64,000 nucleotides of DNA, from contig NC_055992.1 in the NCBI RefSeq assembly GCF_018446385.1, positions 103,682,947 to 103,746,946 on the forward strand, in the 5' to 3' direction. Numbering within the stretch: the stretch's first letter is position 1; each line of letters opens with the position of its first letter. The notes below the pieces were generated by a model that worked only from the letters and a program-made list of their open reading frames with translations, did not search any database and was not told where the DNA came from. The position numbers and the translations under genes are program-made. This document shows, piece by piece, positions 48,238 to 58,975 of this stretch. Origin of the DNA: Zingiber officinale (Eukaryota > Streptophyta > Magnoliopsida > Zingiberales > Zingiberaceae).

Positions 48238-49075
48238 TAGGCCTGTTCAACCGGTCGGTTAACCGGTTTACCGGTTTATCGATTTCGCTTAATTCTGGTT
48301 TACCATGATTTATTTAAAACCGGTTAACCGACTGGTATCTTATCGGTTCTACCGATTCCGGTTGAACCGGTTCCGGTCGGTTAATCGGTTCCAACCGAGA
48401 ACCGGTAAAACTAAAGTTAAGAGTCCCAGACCTTTGATGAAATAACAAAACAAACAAAAAGACCATTAATTAAAAGGATTAATATAGAAATTTTCTCATG
48501 TTCTCGACTAAATGTTGTAGATTGATATCCAGTTCATCCTGTTACATTACTCTTACCTACTTTGCAGATCAGGTGGTGGCGGCGGTTGGATAGATTGGAG
48601 ACGTAGACATGTCCAAAAATTTATTTATATAAAAGCTTTCAAGATGGGACCAAGTTTGTTTATACTTTTAGAGAGGTATGTGCTTTAACAAAATTTATCC
48701 AGAAGATGGTGAAAGATTGTGAAGAGTTCAGAGTTCTGCAGGTTGAGCTCGAGTCCATTGAAAGGTATATGAAAGAATTTGAAGCACCATTTGGTCAGAT
48801 ACTCAGATTTCATTTTATAGACTAGATTCATTTACCATGTAATTTGTAATCCATGGCTCGTATTAAAACCAAGTCAACCGGTTGGTCATTGGTGCCTCGT
48901 TTTACCGGTTTACCGGTTAAACCGGTAAAAAAAATCCAAAACCAGGAATCAACCGGTAAATCGGTAAAAACCGGTTAACCGGAACCGATTAAAACCGATT
49001 AACCGGTTAACCGGTAAACCAAAATCGGTAAGCTACCGGTTCCGGTTCGATTTTCGGTTTTTTTTCACAGCCCTA
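48238..49075. mobile_element. hAT-like element with CCGGTTAACCGG repeats, perfect 8-bp TSD
   Basis: CCCATTTT is duplicated exactly at 48230-48237 and 49076-49083. The ends TAGGCCTGTTCAA and (complement of right end) TAGGGCTGTGAAA are inverted repeats. Both arms are full of ACCGGTTAACCGG phrases (48255-48410 and 48890-49055). The middle (about 48540-48830) has a more gene-like composition with an open stretch ending at 48825 (below). Confidence 0.9.
48566..48825 (+). other. Possible captured exon fragment inside the hAT-like element
   Basis: After a splice-acceptor-like TTTGCAG at 48566 the composition changes. One frame from about 48650 reads GTKFVYTFREVCALTKFIQ, then KMVKDCEEFRVLQVELES and a further stretch to a stop near 48825. 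It looks like amphipathic helix, but I do not recognise the protein. It may be hAT transposase debris or a captured host exon. Confidence 0.3.
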
Positions 49076-51730
49076 CCCATTTTGACCTAATTTGTATTAA
49101 AATTTTGAATCACTCAAACTATTAATTCAAAATTATGGATGATGATATATTTATGATTAGGACAATGATACGAATGCATAGAAACTTATTTCATAAAATT
49201 CCGATGTCTCTAGGACAAGATATAAGCCTTCGGTGTTTGATTAATTTTTTTAAAAATTATTATCTATTTTGGGACGAATTTTGGATTCATCCCAAAACTT
49301 GGGACGAATCCAGGGATTCGTCCCAAAATTTGGGACAAATCCAAGGATTAGTCCCAAAATTCGGGATGAATCCAAAATTCGTCCCAAAAATTAAATTATT
49401 TAAAAAAAATAGAAACAAATGGGACAACTTAAATATGGACCTAAAGACATCGGAAATTCATGAAACAAGTTTCTATGCGTTCGTATCATTGTCCTGATTG
49501 TAAATATACCATCATCATATTTTTGACCAAATAAATTGATTTTTGGAATTTTTAATCCCAATTTGACCTATTTTTGGTGTTAAAAATTTGAATCACTCAA
49601 AATAATAATTCAAAATTATGGATGATGGTATATTTACGATCAGGACAATGATACGAATGCATAGAAACTTGTTTCATAAAATTTTGATGTATCTAGGTCA
49701 ATATTTAAGGTTTCGGTCACTTATTTACAACCATTCGCTGTACAACACCTTTTTAGTTAGTAGCAACCTATATATGTTTTAAAAAATATCTACCTAGAGA
49801 CATCAGAATTTCATGAAATAAGTCTCTATGTGTTCGTATCGTTGTCCTGATCGTAAATATATCCAGATTTTTTTTTTAACCAAATATATTGATTGACAAA
49901 ATTTTTTAATTCTAATTTGACGTAATTGCTATTAAAAATTTGAATCACTCAAAATAATAATTCAAATTAAGGATGATGGTATATTTACGATCAGGACAAC
50001 GATAAGAACGCATAGAAACTTGTTTCATGAAATTTTGATGTCTCTAGGTCAAGATATAAGCCTTCGGTGTTTGATTAATTTTTTTTTTAATTATTTTTTG
50101 TTTTGGGACGAATCTTGGATTCGTCCCAAAAATTAAATTATTTAAAAAAATGGGGCGACTTAAATATGGACCTAGAGACATCAGAATTTCATGAAACAAA
50201 TTTCTATGTGTTTGTATCGTTGTCCTGATCGTAAATATATCCATAAAAATATTTTTTGACTAAATATATTGATTTTTGGAATTTTTTAATCCAATTTTGA
50301 CCTAATTTGTGTTAAAATTTTGAATCACTCAAACTATTAATTCAAAATTATGGATGATGGTATATTTACGATTAGAACAACAATACGAACGCATAGAAAT
50401 TTATTTCATGAAATTCTGATGTCTCTAGGTTAAGATATAAGCCTTCGGTGTTTGATTAATTTTTTTAAAATTATTTTCTGTTTTGGGACGAATCCTGGAT
50501 TCGTCCCAAAACTTGGGATGAATCCAGGGATTTGTCCCAATAGAGATTCATCCCAAATTTTAGGGTGAATCCAAAGATTCGTCCTAAAAATTAAATTATT
50601 TAAAAAAAAATAGAAAAATTGAGATGACTTAAATATGGACCTAGAGACATCGAAATTTCATGAAACAAGTTTCTATACATTCGTATCATTGTCCTAATCA
50701 TAAATATACCCATAAAAATATTTTTGACCAAATAAATTGATTTCTGGAATTTTTTAATCCCAATTTGACCTATTTTTGGTGTTAAAAATTTGAATCACTC
50801 AAAATAATAATTCAAAATTATGGATGATGGTATATTTACGATCAGGACAATGATACGAATACATAGAAACTTGTTTCATGAAATTTCGATGTCTCTAGGT
50901 TAAGATATAAGCGTTCGGTGTTTGATTTTCTTTTTTTTTTTAAAATTATTTTCAGTTTTGGGACGAATCCAGAGATTCGTCCCAAAAATTAAATTATTTA
51001 AAAAATTAGGAAAAAAATAGGACGCCTTAAATATGAACCTAGAGACATCGGAATTTCATGAAATAAGTTTCTATGCGTTCGTGTCGTTGTCTTGATCATA
51101 AATATATCCATAAAAATATTTTTTACCAAATATATTGATTTTTAGTATTTTTAATCCTAATTTTACCTAATTTTGGTGTTAAAAATTTGAATAACTCAAA
51201 ATAATAATTCAAAATTATGAATGATGGTATATTTATGATCAGGATAATAATACGAATGTATAGAAACTTGTTTCATTAAATTCTGATGTCTCTAGGTCAA
51301 GATATAAGCCTTCAGTTAATTTTTTTTAAAAAAATTATTTTCAGTTTTGGGACGAATCCTGGATTCGTCCCAAAACTTAAAATATTTTAAAAGTATAGGA
51401 AAATAATGGGACACCTTAAATATGAATCTAGAGACATCGGAATTTCATGAAATTAGTTTTTATACGTTCGTATCGTTGTCCTGATCATAAATATATCCAT
51501 AAAAATATTTTTGACCAAATATATTGATTTTTGGAATTTTTTAATCCCATTTTGACCTAATTTGTGTTAAAATTTTGAATCACTCAAAATATTAATTCAA
51601 AATTATGGATGATGATATATTTTCGATTAGGACAATAATACGAACACATAGAAACTTGTTTCATGAAATTCCGATGTCTTTAGGTCAAGATATAAGTCTT
51701 CCATGTTTTTTTATTTTTTTAAAAAATAAT

Positions 51731-52005
51731 TTCAATTCTGGGATGAATCCTGGATTCATCCCAGATTTTGGACGAATCCTCGATTTGTCCCTAAATTTGG
51801 GACGAATTCTGTATTTGTTCCAGATTTGAGGTCGAATTTAGCAACAAAATTTTTTCCTGTTGCAAACTTGAAACGAAATTTTTTGTTGCAAATTTCATTG
51901 GTCATTTGGGTTGAAATTTATTTTCGTTGGTAAATTTGTCCCAATTTTAGGACGAATTATTTTCGTTCTAGACTTTTGTCCCCAAATTTGTGTTTTTTTG
52001 TAGTG
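51731..52005. repeat. CACTA subterminal repeats, right side
   Basis: GGGATGAATCC/GGATTCATCCC, TTTGGGACGAATTC and GTTGCAAACTTG-type motifs crowd the last ~270 bp before the right terminus. They mirror those at the left end. Confidence 0.85.
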
Positions 52006-52109
52006 TGACTTGAGCTCGGCTCGGACTCGAGCTCAAGTCAAGCCTATGTAGTTTTCTCGAGCTCGAGTTGGCATGAGCTCGAGCTCGGCTCGGCTCGATT
52101 ACAGCCCTA

Positions 52110-52680
52110 CTCGATGTAAACCGTAAATCTTAAATTCATTTAAAATATATTATAGCAATTACCAAATAACTTTTACAACAACATTAAATCCAATAATATT
52201 TTTTGAAAAAAATTATGAGAGAGCTGATTTAAACTTTTTAGAAAAAGAAATGTCCATATGTTATTTCTTTTAATTTAGGACGGTTTTTGATTTTTACCAA
52301 ATATATTTTTCTCTCTACTTCCTGTTTCCAACATGGAAATTAATCTTGCTCTGTGGTTCGTATTATTTAATTTTCCCTGCCTCTGGCGCTGCCGCTGCCG
52401 CTGCTGCTGCCGCTGCCGCTGCCGCTGCTGTACAGGTGCCCTCGTGACAAAAATAGGAGCAGACCTTTGTCCCATATCTATCAACAACGCCTATTGAACT
52501 CGTCAATCAAAGAGAAAATAGCTGAAGAACAAATCTTCAAAGCTGCAAAAGGCTTTGCCTTTGCCTCCCTAATAATTCAAGCAGCAGATGGTCGCTTTCC
52601 TCGAACAAACCGCATCCAATGCAACCACGATTCCTGCAAGATGCTCTGCGGCGATCTGATCTGATCTGATCCTTTACGGC
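52110..52680. other. Spacer with CTG/CCG trinucleotide repeat
   Basis: A (CTGCCG)n/(CTG)n microsatellite occupies about 52385-52432. On the minus strand it would encode a Gln/Arg run in a 70-residue frame, which I regard as chance. A GATCT repeat (four GATCT units) lies at about 52652-52672. Confidence 0.5.
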
Positions 52681-53160
52681 CACTAGATTGGCCGCTGGCC
52701 CGCCGGAGACGTTGATAATTTGCCGTCAGAGAGAGTATAGACAGCGGCTGTCGCTGTCGTCCTCGCCTGAGCACCGATCGGGTCCATAGAATTTCTTCCG
52801 ACGACGAGCTCGTCGTTAAGAAGAAGACGAAATAAACAAAAACAGTACAGGGAGCAGAAAGCTACGTGACTGCGACAGAGTGCATGCGCTGTTCGTGGCA
52901 GCTGGCTTCGTGCTTCCCTCCCTTCTCCTGTTCCATCGCCGGAGAGTTTGTGGATTGGAGTTCCAGCAGAGGACCAGAGAAAAGAGGGGACGGAACGGGG
53001 GGAAGACGACAAGCGGCGGCGGACCCGCGCGCGGGCTGTCCTAATGGCGCCGGAGCAGGACAGCTGCGACACCGGCGGAGTGGGACACCGAAGGCACGTG
53101 CTCGGGAGGCCGGGGCTGTCGGCGGTGGATCTATAATTTGTAATTTCTTTCAATAAAAGC
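52680..53160 (-). other. GC-rich island of unknown nature
   Basis: About 480 bp of GC-rich sequence stands out from AT-rich surroundings. The minus strand has an open frame of 156 codons (53153-52683) with no recognisable domain; the plus strand has shorter ones. It could be a 5' leader with a first exon of an unrecognised minus-strand gene, or a captured fragment. I cannot support a gene call. Confidence 0.25.
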
Positions 53161-53425
53161 TAAAAATATACAGGACCCACATTTATCAAATTGTTAGATA
53201 TGAACACTCTTTTGTTTTTTTTTAAAAAAAAAGTGAAAAGGGATGTCTCACTTTCTAAAAAATACCACAATGTAAAAAAAATTATTTTATTTTAATCAAA
53301 ATTATAATACATAAAATATTATTATATTAAAATATTTTTTATTAACTTATTAAATTATTTAAATTTTATCAAAAATTATTTTAAAATAATTGTACAAATG
53401 ACTAAGAACATTCACACCAATTTAT

Positions 53426-53493
53426 CTATCTAAAATACATAAACTAGTGTGATCATGAGCTATCTAAAATACATAAACTAGTGTGATCATGAG
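53426..53493. repeat. 34-bp tandem duplication at the edge of dispersed repeat copy B
   Basis: CTATCTAAAATACATAAACT plus AGTGTGATCATGAG occurs twice in direct succession just where copy B begins. Confidence 0.9.
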
Positions 53494-54010
53494 CGTTGTG
53501 TGTGTAATATTAATATAATAATATATAAATTATTTAGGTCTTTAAAAATCTGAATTGTTTAGATTTTCTAATGTCACCATTATAAACTAAGAATTAATTA
53601 TTTGTTAGTGACGCTAGAGAATCCCAGGATTACCTATGCAAAAATTATTTTAATTTAATATTATACTTGTCTTAGTAAAAATAACTAAGAAAAGTATATT
53701 TTTTAACATCGTCGGCCTAAAATATTTATAGAAGATTCTTTGATCATAGCGTTATCAATTCTAAGATATGGGACTAAAGAGAACTATATTTTTTTTATAT
53801 ATAAAACCACCAAAGAAAATTAATGATGAAAAAAATTCATAATAATACGCTATACCTGAGTCTCAAACTCTAGAGTACTGATTGTTTCGCTTGTGGAATT
53901 ACTAATAACCCTTGAAATTATTTTTAATGTAAATAAAAAAAAGGACATTAACGTAAATACATTTTAGGCTTCATCAAAGTTAGTTAGTAAAGGAGGGAGA
54001 TTTTTAATAA
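53470..54010 (+). repeat. Dispersed ~540-bp repeat, copy B
   Basis: It is the reverse complement of 10981-11525 along its whole length. Landmarks are ACTAGTGTGATC, TTAACATCGTCGGCC, TCTAGAGTACTGATTGTTTC and ACATTAACGTAAATACATTT. Non-coding. Divergence is moderate, so both are old copies of one family. Confidence 0.75.
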
Positions 54011-55200
54011 AATAATAAGATTTAAAAAAGTGCTTAAATTTAGGAAATGAATATAGTAATTAATATAAATATTTTTTAATTATTCTATTTAAAATTTAAG
54101 ATAAAATTTTTAGATAGGATAATTGAGTCTATAGTTGTAAAATATATCAAGTAGTTATTATATGAGTTATAGTTAGATCTTAAAATAATTTGAGCTCTCT
54201 TTTATTACAATTCTTAAAATAAAAACATAATTGGAGCACTTTTTTATTTCACATTTCTCGAAAACTTTGTATTAGAGATGACCTGAGAGCAGGGAAGCAG
54301 GGCAGTGAATAAGGACGACGTTAGGACTTGGGCAACACTTAAACTTAAAGGCACAGAAGTACACGAGAATGAGATTTACTTCAAAGGAGAATAAAGGGCA
54401 TAAAAAGACGTGAATATTCCAATTGCTTTGCTGCTCAACTCATGCAAATTAAACAAGTAATTTTTTTTTATAAAAAAAAAACAGTACTTCTCTGGCAACC
54501 TTTCTGACGTGGATGTTTTAGCAGCATCTGCTAATTCCTTGCAAATTTCAACAACAAAATAATAATATAATAATTATATTAATAAAATAAATCTGCTTCA
54601 GTGGAAATGTCCCATTCAATACAATACCAGCCAGGCCTTTTTCTACCAATGATTAGTGAAATAAATTGCTAGATTTTTTTTATAAAAAAATTAAACATCT
54701 GTGCCAAATTCACAAAACGCCACGTCCTATTCATGAGGCTTTGCGAAAGGTTGAGCGCGGGGGTCCCACAGTAGGCTCAAATGGAGACCCATCGGAGGCC
54801 CAATAGCTTGAAGGCCTAATACCATGCTGAGGTTAATCTGACGTCACGCTGAAAAGCGCTCGCGATTCGATCCAAGGGCCAAGGCTCTTCTCAATTAACA
54901 GACCCTTAATCAACGGTGTTGGTTTCTGCCTCCTCATCACAACCCAACCCGTATCTTATACTTTAATAAAACTGGGGCCCACCGATGCAATGACGATAAT
55001 GACCCTTCAGACCGTCGCCGTTGGTGGCTTCGTCCGTTTACTATGGCGAAACGACAAGTCAACCAGAAAAAGAAAAACAAAACAAGAGGATTTTTATATT
55101 TATCTGGAGGAAAAAAGGAAGGAAGAAATATTAGGCCTGCAAATTTTTACACAAAGTGGACTCGTAGTCAAGTTGACCTAAGTTTTTAGTCTGAACTGCA
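54011..55200. other. Spacer and promoter region of the BELL gene
   Basis: AT-rich to about 54700, then more balanced (54730-55200) as expected of a promoter. No other gene recognised. Confidence 0.4.
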
Positions 55201-55202
55201 AA

Positions 55203-55793
55203 GTGTTTAATGCTAAAGAGAAAGCTGTGAGAACAGAGAGAGGAAGAGGAATAGCTGCGCCCTGTTCTGTTTTTCTGTCTTCTTCTATCGCCCCTTCTTC
55301 TTTTAATAATTTCTCTTTTTTTTTTCCTTTTAATTTTATATTACTTCTCGCTCGCGGATCTCCCCTCTCGGAAGGCGATTGCAGCCCAAGAATGAAGAAA
55401 GGCGACAGGGCAGACAGAGATGGAGGCCATGGCTAGCTGCTGATGCTGATCGGGAAGATCCACGAGACAACAATCGATCGATGTGCTCAACATCCAAATT
55501 AATCCACCAAAATCTCTCTCCACTGCTTTCATCTATATCCGGAAATAGAACTCGACGACAGTAAGCACCTTATCGTCTTCCGAGTTACACTCTTTTCTTA
55601 ATTGAGGAATTATATAATTGAGGAAGCTTGGTTCTTTGCTTCTTGAATTCTAATTGATTTGTGGATTTGTTCGTTGATGGAATTTTATTTCTTGGTCTGA
55701 TCGAGATATGCTTTGGTTTTGATGTGGTGTTTGCAGATCATAAAAGTTAGCTTGCTCGCGGTCGATGATGGTGATGAAGGAGGGAGCAGAAAT
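55203..55793 (+). promoter_or_regulatory. BELL gene 5' leader: non-coding exon, leader intron and overlapping uORF
   Basis: A GTAAGC donor at 55561 and a TTTGCAG acceptor ending at 55736 define a probable leader intron of 176 bp. The first exon starts somewhere after ~55200 (start not determined). In the second exon an upstream ATG at 55765 opens a 12-codon frame that ends at TAG 55801-55803. It therefore overlaps the main ATG at 55794 in a different frame and may reduce translation. Confidence 0.55.
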
Positions 55794-57321
55794 ATGGGAG
55801 TAGCCACGCAGCTGATCAGGAGCTCGATCAAGGATCCGCTCGGACATCCGCCTACATCGCCGGCGTCGCACATGTCTAGCCAGGGCTTCCACCGAGGCTT
55901 CTTAGGCTTCGCCGACGGGTTGGGCAGCGGCAACCGGGACCACCTAGAGCAGCAAAGCAGGCAGGACAAGCTCCGGGTGCAGCAGCAGCAGCAGGGCTTC
56001 GATGGCGGCGCAGGAGGACACTTGGTCCCCATGGAAGACGAGACTGGAATCTACGAGTCCGCTTCCGTCGGAGCCGCTGCCGCCGCGGGCCACATACTGT
56101 CCGACATATTCAATTTTCAACCGCCGCTGGGGTTGGCAGCGCAGATGGAACACCCGATTATTCCAGCGGGGGGCTACGGGCATATTATCCCTTCGAGATC
56201 TGTGGCCGTGGGCGGCGGCGCTGCCGACTGGTACGGCGCGAACCGACATCCTCACGACCAGCATCAGCATAATTCAGTACATGCCGGTTTGACCGCAGAC
56301 GACTCCGCGGCCGCCGCGATGCAGCTCTTCCTCATGAACCCGCCGGCGATGCAACCGCCACCGCAACAAATCGGATCCCCATCTTCGCCGCCACACGTCA
56401 CCGACTTTCATCATCAGCCCTTCACTGAGTCGTCTCCCTTCGGCCAAGGACTCTCGCTCTCTCTCTCCTCCTCTCTGCAACACCTGGAGATGGCCAAGGC
56501 CGCCGACGAACTCCGGATGAGACAAGGGGCCATATATTTCAATAACAATCAACCCCAGCTGCAAGACCAACAGTTGCACGCCGCCGCCTTTGGAGGCTGC
56601 GGTGGTGGCGTCGTCAACGTGTTGCTGAGAAGCTCCAATTACTCCAAGGCGGCGCAAGAGCTACTGGAGGAATTCTGCAGCATGTGTAACGGACAATTCA
56701 AGGGAAATACACTCACAAAGCGCGGCCGCAGCAGCGCCTCAACTCCGGCTGCATCCTCATCGAAGCACGACCTTCCTGCTTTGTCTAGCGCCGAAAGATT
56801 TGAGCACCAGAGGAAGAAGACCAAGCTCATCTCCATGCTCGACGAGGCATGTATAATTTATTATTAATCATCTCAAATTGCGATAATTAATTTATAATTC
56901 ATAGCATATAGAATTTCATTCAATCGGCCGGCGGAGGCCCGGCCGCCAGCATATAGAAAGTGGCCGAGATGATTCTCAGGTCATTTTTAATAAGATTTCT
57001 TGATAGTGGTGGCTGTACTTTACATATTTCTATTCACAAATCACAATTAGGTGGGTTTGATTTCCATTAAGGGTATTTTCAATAATATATAAAACCATGC
57101 TGACATGAACCTTTTCTCTGTTTCGTGAAACAATGACCGTTTTTCTTCAATGGAAGGGGATATGCTTCCTAATTATCTTAGTAATACTGGTTTCTTTGCT
57201 TCCACAGAGATAGAAACCCACAGAGGAAGAAGAAATGCATGCATGCTGATGTGTATAACATTTGTCTTTCTTTCTCTCCTCGATTAATTACATCATGATT
57301 CTGGCAACAAAAGCATGATCG

Positions 57322-57380
<59 letters not shown>

Positions 57381-58803
57381 AAGAGGGGTATTGATTATTG
57401 TAAGAAACTACTGCGACTCATTCATGGCGATTGATTGTGATCGCAGGTGGACAGGAGATACGGCCGCTACTGCGATCAGATGCAGCTGGTGGTGAACTCG
57501 TTCGACTCGGTGATGGGGTTCGGGGCGGCGAAGCCGTACACGGTGCTGGCGCAGAGGGCCATGTCGCGGCACTTCCGGTGCCTCAAGGACGCGATCGCAG
57601 CGCAGCTGAAGCAGACGTCCGATGCCCTCGGGGACAAGGATGGCGCCGGCGCCGGCGCCGGGAGCGCCAGCGCCATCACCAAGGGATCAACGCCGCGGCT
57701 CCGCCTGCTCGACCATAACCTCCGGCAGCATCGCGCCTTCAACCAGCTGGCCGTGACGGAGCCGGAATCGTGGCGGCCGCAGCGCGGCCTCCCGGAGCGC
57801 TCCGTCAGCATCCTCCGCGGCTGGCTCTTCGAGCACTTCCTCCACCCGTACGCCTTCTTTTTTATGTCTACTTCAATCTCATTATAAGAAGGCTGTTACT
57901 TCTTGTATTCTGTGCTAACTGAGATTTCTGCAACATACTGATTAGGGTTCCACTGTACATGAAAGATCTGACAGCGAGCATTTATTACAATATTATTCCA
58001 GTTAGCTTTGGATCGCCCTTCATTCATTTAATATACGTAACCGTAAATGAGGGAGAGAGAGAAAGAGAGACGAACAGAGCATGCAGACCCTGTGACCTAT
58101 GAACCGAGTTTACTTTTATCATGATTTTAGATCTCGTTGTCCATGTGCTCACTCGTCCTTGCATCAGAAAAGCTCGAAAAGGAACTTCCCTATTACTCTT
58201 GGTGAATGAATTGAATTCATATGTATAATTGATAGGATTTTGATGTCAATTTTCCACTGGTGTTTCGTTGTGTTGTTTCTTAGGTATCCGAGTGATGCGG
58301 ATAAGCAGTTGCTGGCGAGGCAGACAGGTTTGTCCAGGAACCAGGTTTGATCTCTAACTGTTCTTCAGTAATCTTAATTATTGAGTTTAGTAGGTTAATG
58401 GGAGATTAATTATCGATTAACGTAGGTGGCCAATTGGTTTATCAACGCAAGGGTGAGACTGTGGAAACCGATGGTGGAGGAGATGTACCTCCAAGAATCC
58501 AATGCAGAGGAGGAGGAGGAGGAGGAGCTGCCGTTGCCGGAGGACGGCATGGATGGGAAAGACCAACGAACGCACTCGCCGCCACTCGGGAGCGGCGACG
58601 GCGCCTCCGCCGGGACGTCTTGGCGTCATGATCGTCACGGCGGCTACCTTCGACCTTCTTCTTCAGAAATAGCCGGCGAAGAGAGGTCAGGAGGCGGTGG
58701 CGGCGGCAGCGGAGATGTGTCGCTCACGCTCGGACTACGGCACGCCGGCGGCGGGGGCAGAGGGTCGTCGGAGAAGAGCAGCAAGCTCACGGTTAGTACG
58801 TAG
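55794..58803 (+). CDS. BLH: BELL1-like TALE homeodomain transcription factor
   Basis: Four coding exons, 55794-56846, 57447-57847, 58284-58344 and 58426-58803, give 630 residues. The start MGVATQLI is the first ATG in frame after the leader-intron acceptor. Domains: a His/Gln/Ala-rich N-terminus; SKY region ([18 protein letters not shown], ~281-298); BELL domain split at the first coding intron (KLISMLDE | [13 protein letters not shown]..., ~341-415); homeodomain (~456-520) with the three-residue loop PYP after HFLH and recognition helix VANWFINAR (506-514); a Glu run; and the VSLTLGL motif (603-609). BELL proteins pair with KNOX homeodomain proteins in the nucleus to control meristems, organ boundaries and fruit or ovule patterning. 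The homeodomain is cut by two introns, as usual. The first coding intron has GC instead of GT at its donor (56847-56848). I do not assign a subfamily. A TA microsatellite lies in that intron. Confidence 0.93.
57324..57374. repeat. (TA)n microsatellite in BELL intron
   Basis: About 50 bp of TA, some 70 bp upstream of the acceptor of the first coding intron. Confidence 0.95.
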
Positions 58804-58975
58804 TTCTTCCACCATGAGGGTCGTGAACGATCACCATGAACGATCACCACCAGTTAAGTTGAGCGTGAACGATCACCATGAACGATCACCACCAGACTAC
58901 GTACTACGAACTACGTACTTCAACTTAACTAATAGTACGTAGTTCTTCCACCATGAACGATCACCACCAGTGTAA
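58794..58975. repeat. Short direct and inverted repeats around the BELL stop codon
   Basis: TAGTACGTAGTTCTTCCACC occurs at about 58794 and again at about 58932. GAACGATCACCATGAACGAT followed by CACCACCAG occurs twice between, with a third partial copy. TTAAGTTGA and TCAACTTAA are inverted. The stop codon lies inside the first copy. Confidence 0.85.

Larger units (their letters stand above)
46195..51730. repeat. Tandem array of ~350-480-bp palindromic units inside the CACTA element
   Basis: Eleven forward arms (GATGATGGTATATTTACGAT and following, e.g. 46523, 47099, 47487, 47841, 49138, 49621, 49971, 50351, 50822, 51218, 51606) alternate with about twelve complementary arms (GACATCAGAATTTCATGAAA type, e.g. 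46346, 46740, 46921, 47311, 48116, 50643). Between a forward arm and the next reverse arm sits a centre such as TTTGGGACGAATCC...GGATTCGTCCCAAA. Each unit is thus a large imperfect palindrome with arms of ~100-150 bp. No coding sequence. The array is interrupted by the hAT-like element at 48238-49075. Confidence 0.9.
36799..52005 (-). mobile_element. Complete CACTA (En/Spm) DNA transposon, 15.2 kb, TSD TGA
   Basis: The left end CACTACAAAAAAA and right end TTTTTTTGTAGTG are perfect 13-bp terminal inverted repeats. TGA is duplicated on both sides (36796-36798 and 52006-52008). Within it, both genes read on the minus strand: TNP2 transposase (41440-44981), then the TNPA-like gene (39572-41188). 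A GC-rich leader lies upstream (45790-46190) and a long palindromic array reaches toward the right end. The subterminal zones at both ends carry many copies of TTGGGACGAAT or TGCAACGAATTTGG in both orientations. This is the gene order of En/Spm-type elements. The transposase is broken by several stops, so the copy is not autonomous although its ends look usable. Confidence 0.93.
36452..52109. mobile_element. hAT-like GAGCTCG-rich element split by the CACTA insertion
   Basis: The left end TAGGGGTGCAAATGAGCC (36452) and the complement of the right end TAGGGCTGTAATCGAGCC (52109) match at about 14 of 18 positions. Both arms are filled with GAGCTCGAG/GGCTCG phrases (36500-36610 and 52010-52100). 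Flanking octamers CTCGGTAG and CTCGATGT agree at five positions. Removing the CACTA element plus one TGA leaves a short non-autonomous element of about 450 bp. It is similar to 17799-18378. Confidence 0.65.

Noticed and set aside
46195-51730. CRISPR-like or satellite-only interpretation of the repeat array
   Set aside because: Units are long, palindromic and share the element's subterminal motif in a plant DNA transposon; no spacer logic.
52275-52487. 70-residue Gln/Arg-rich frame on the minus strand
   Set aside because: Its length depends on the CTG/CCG microsatellite and it has no recognisable domain.
56847-56867. Ending of the BELL protein at CIIYY
   Set aside because: It is intron read-through; the BELL domain and homeodomain continue in exons at 57447, 58284 and 58426.
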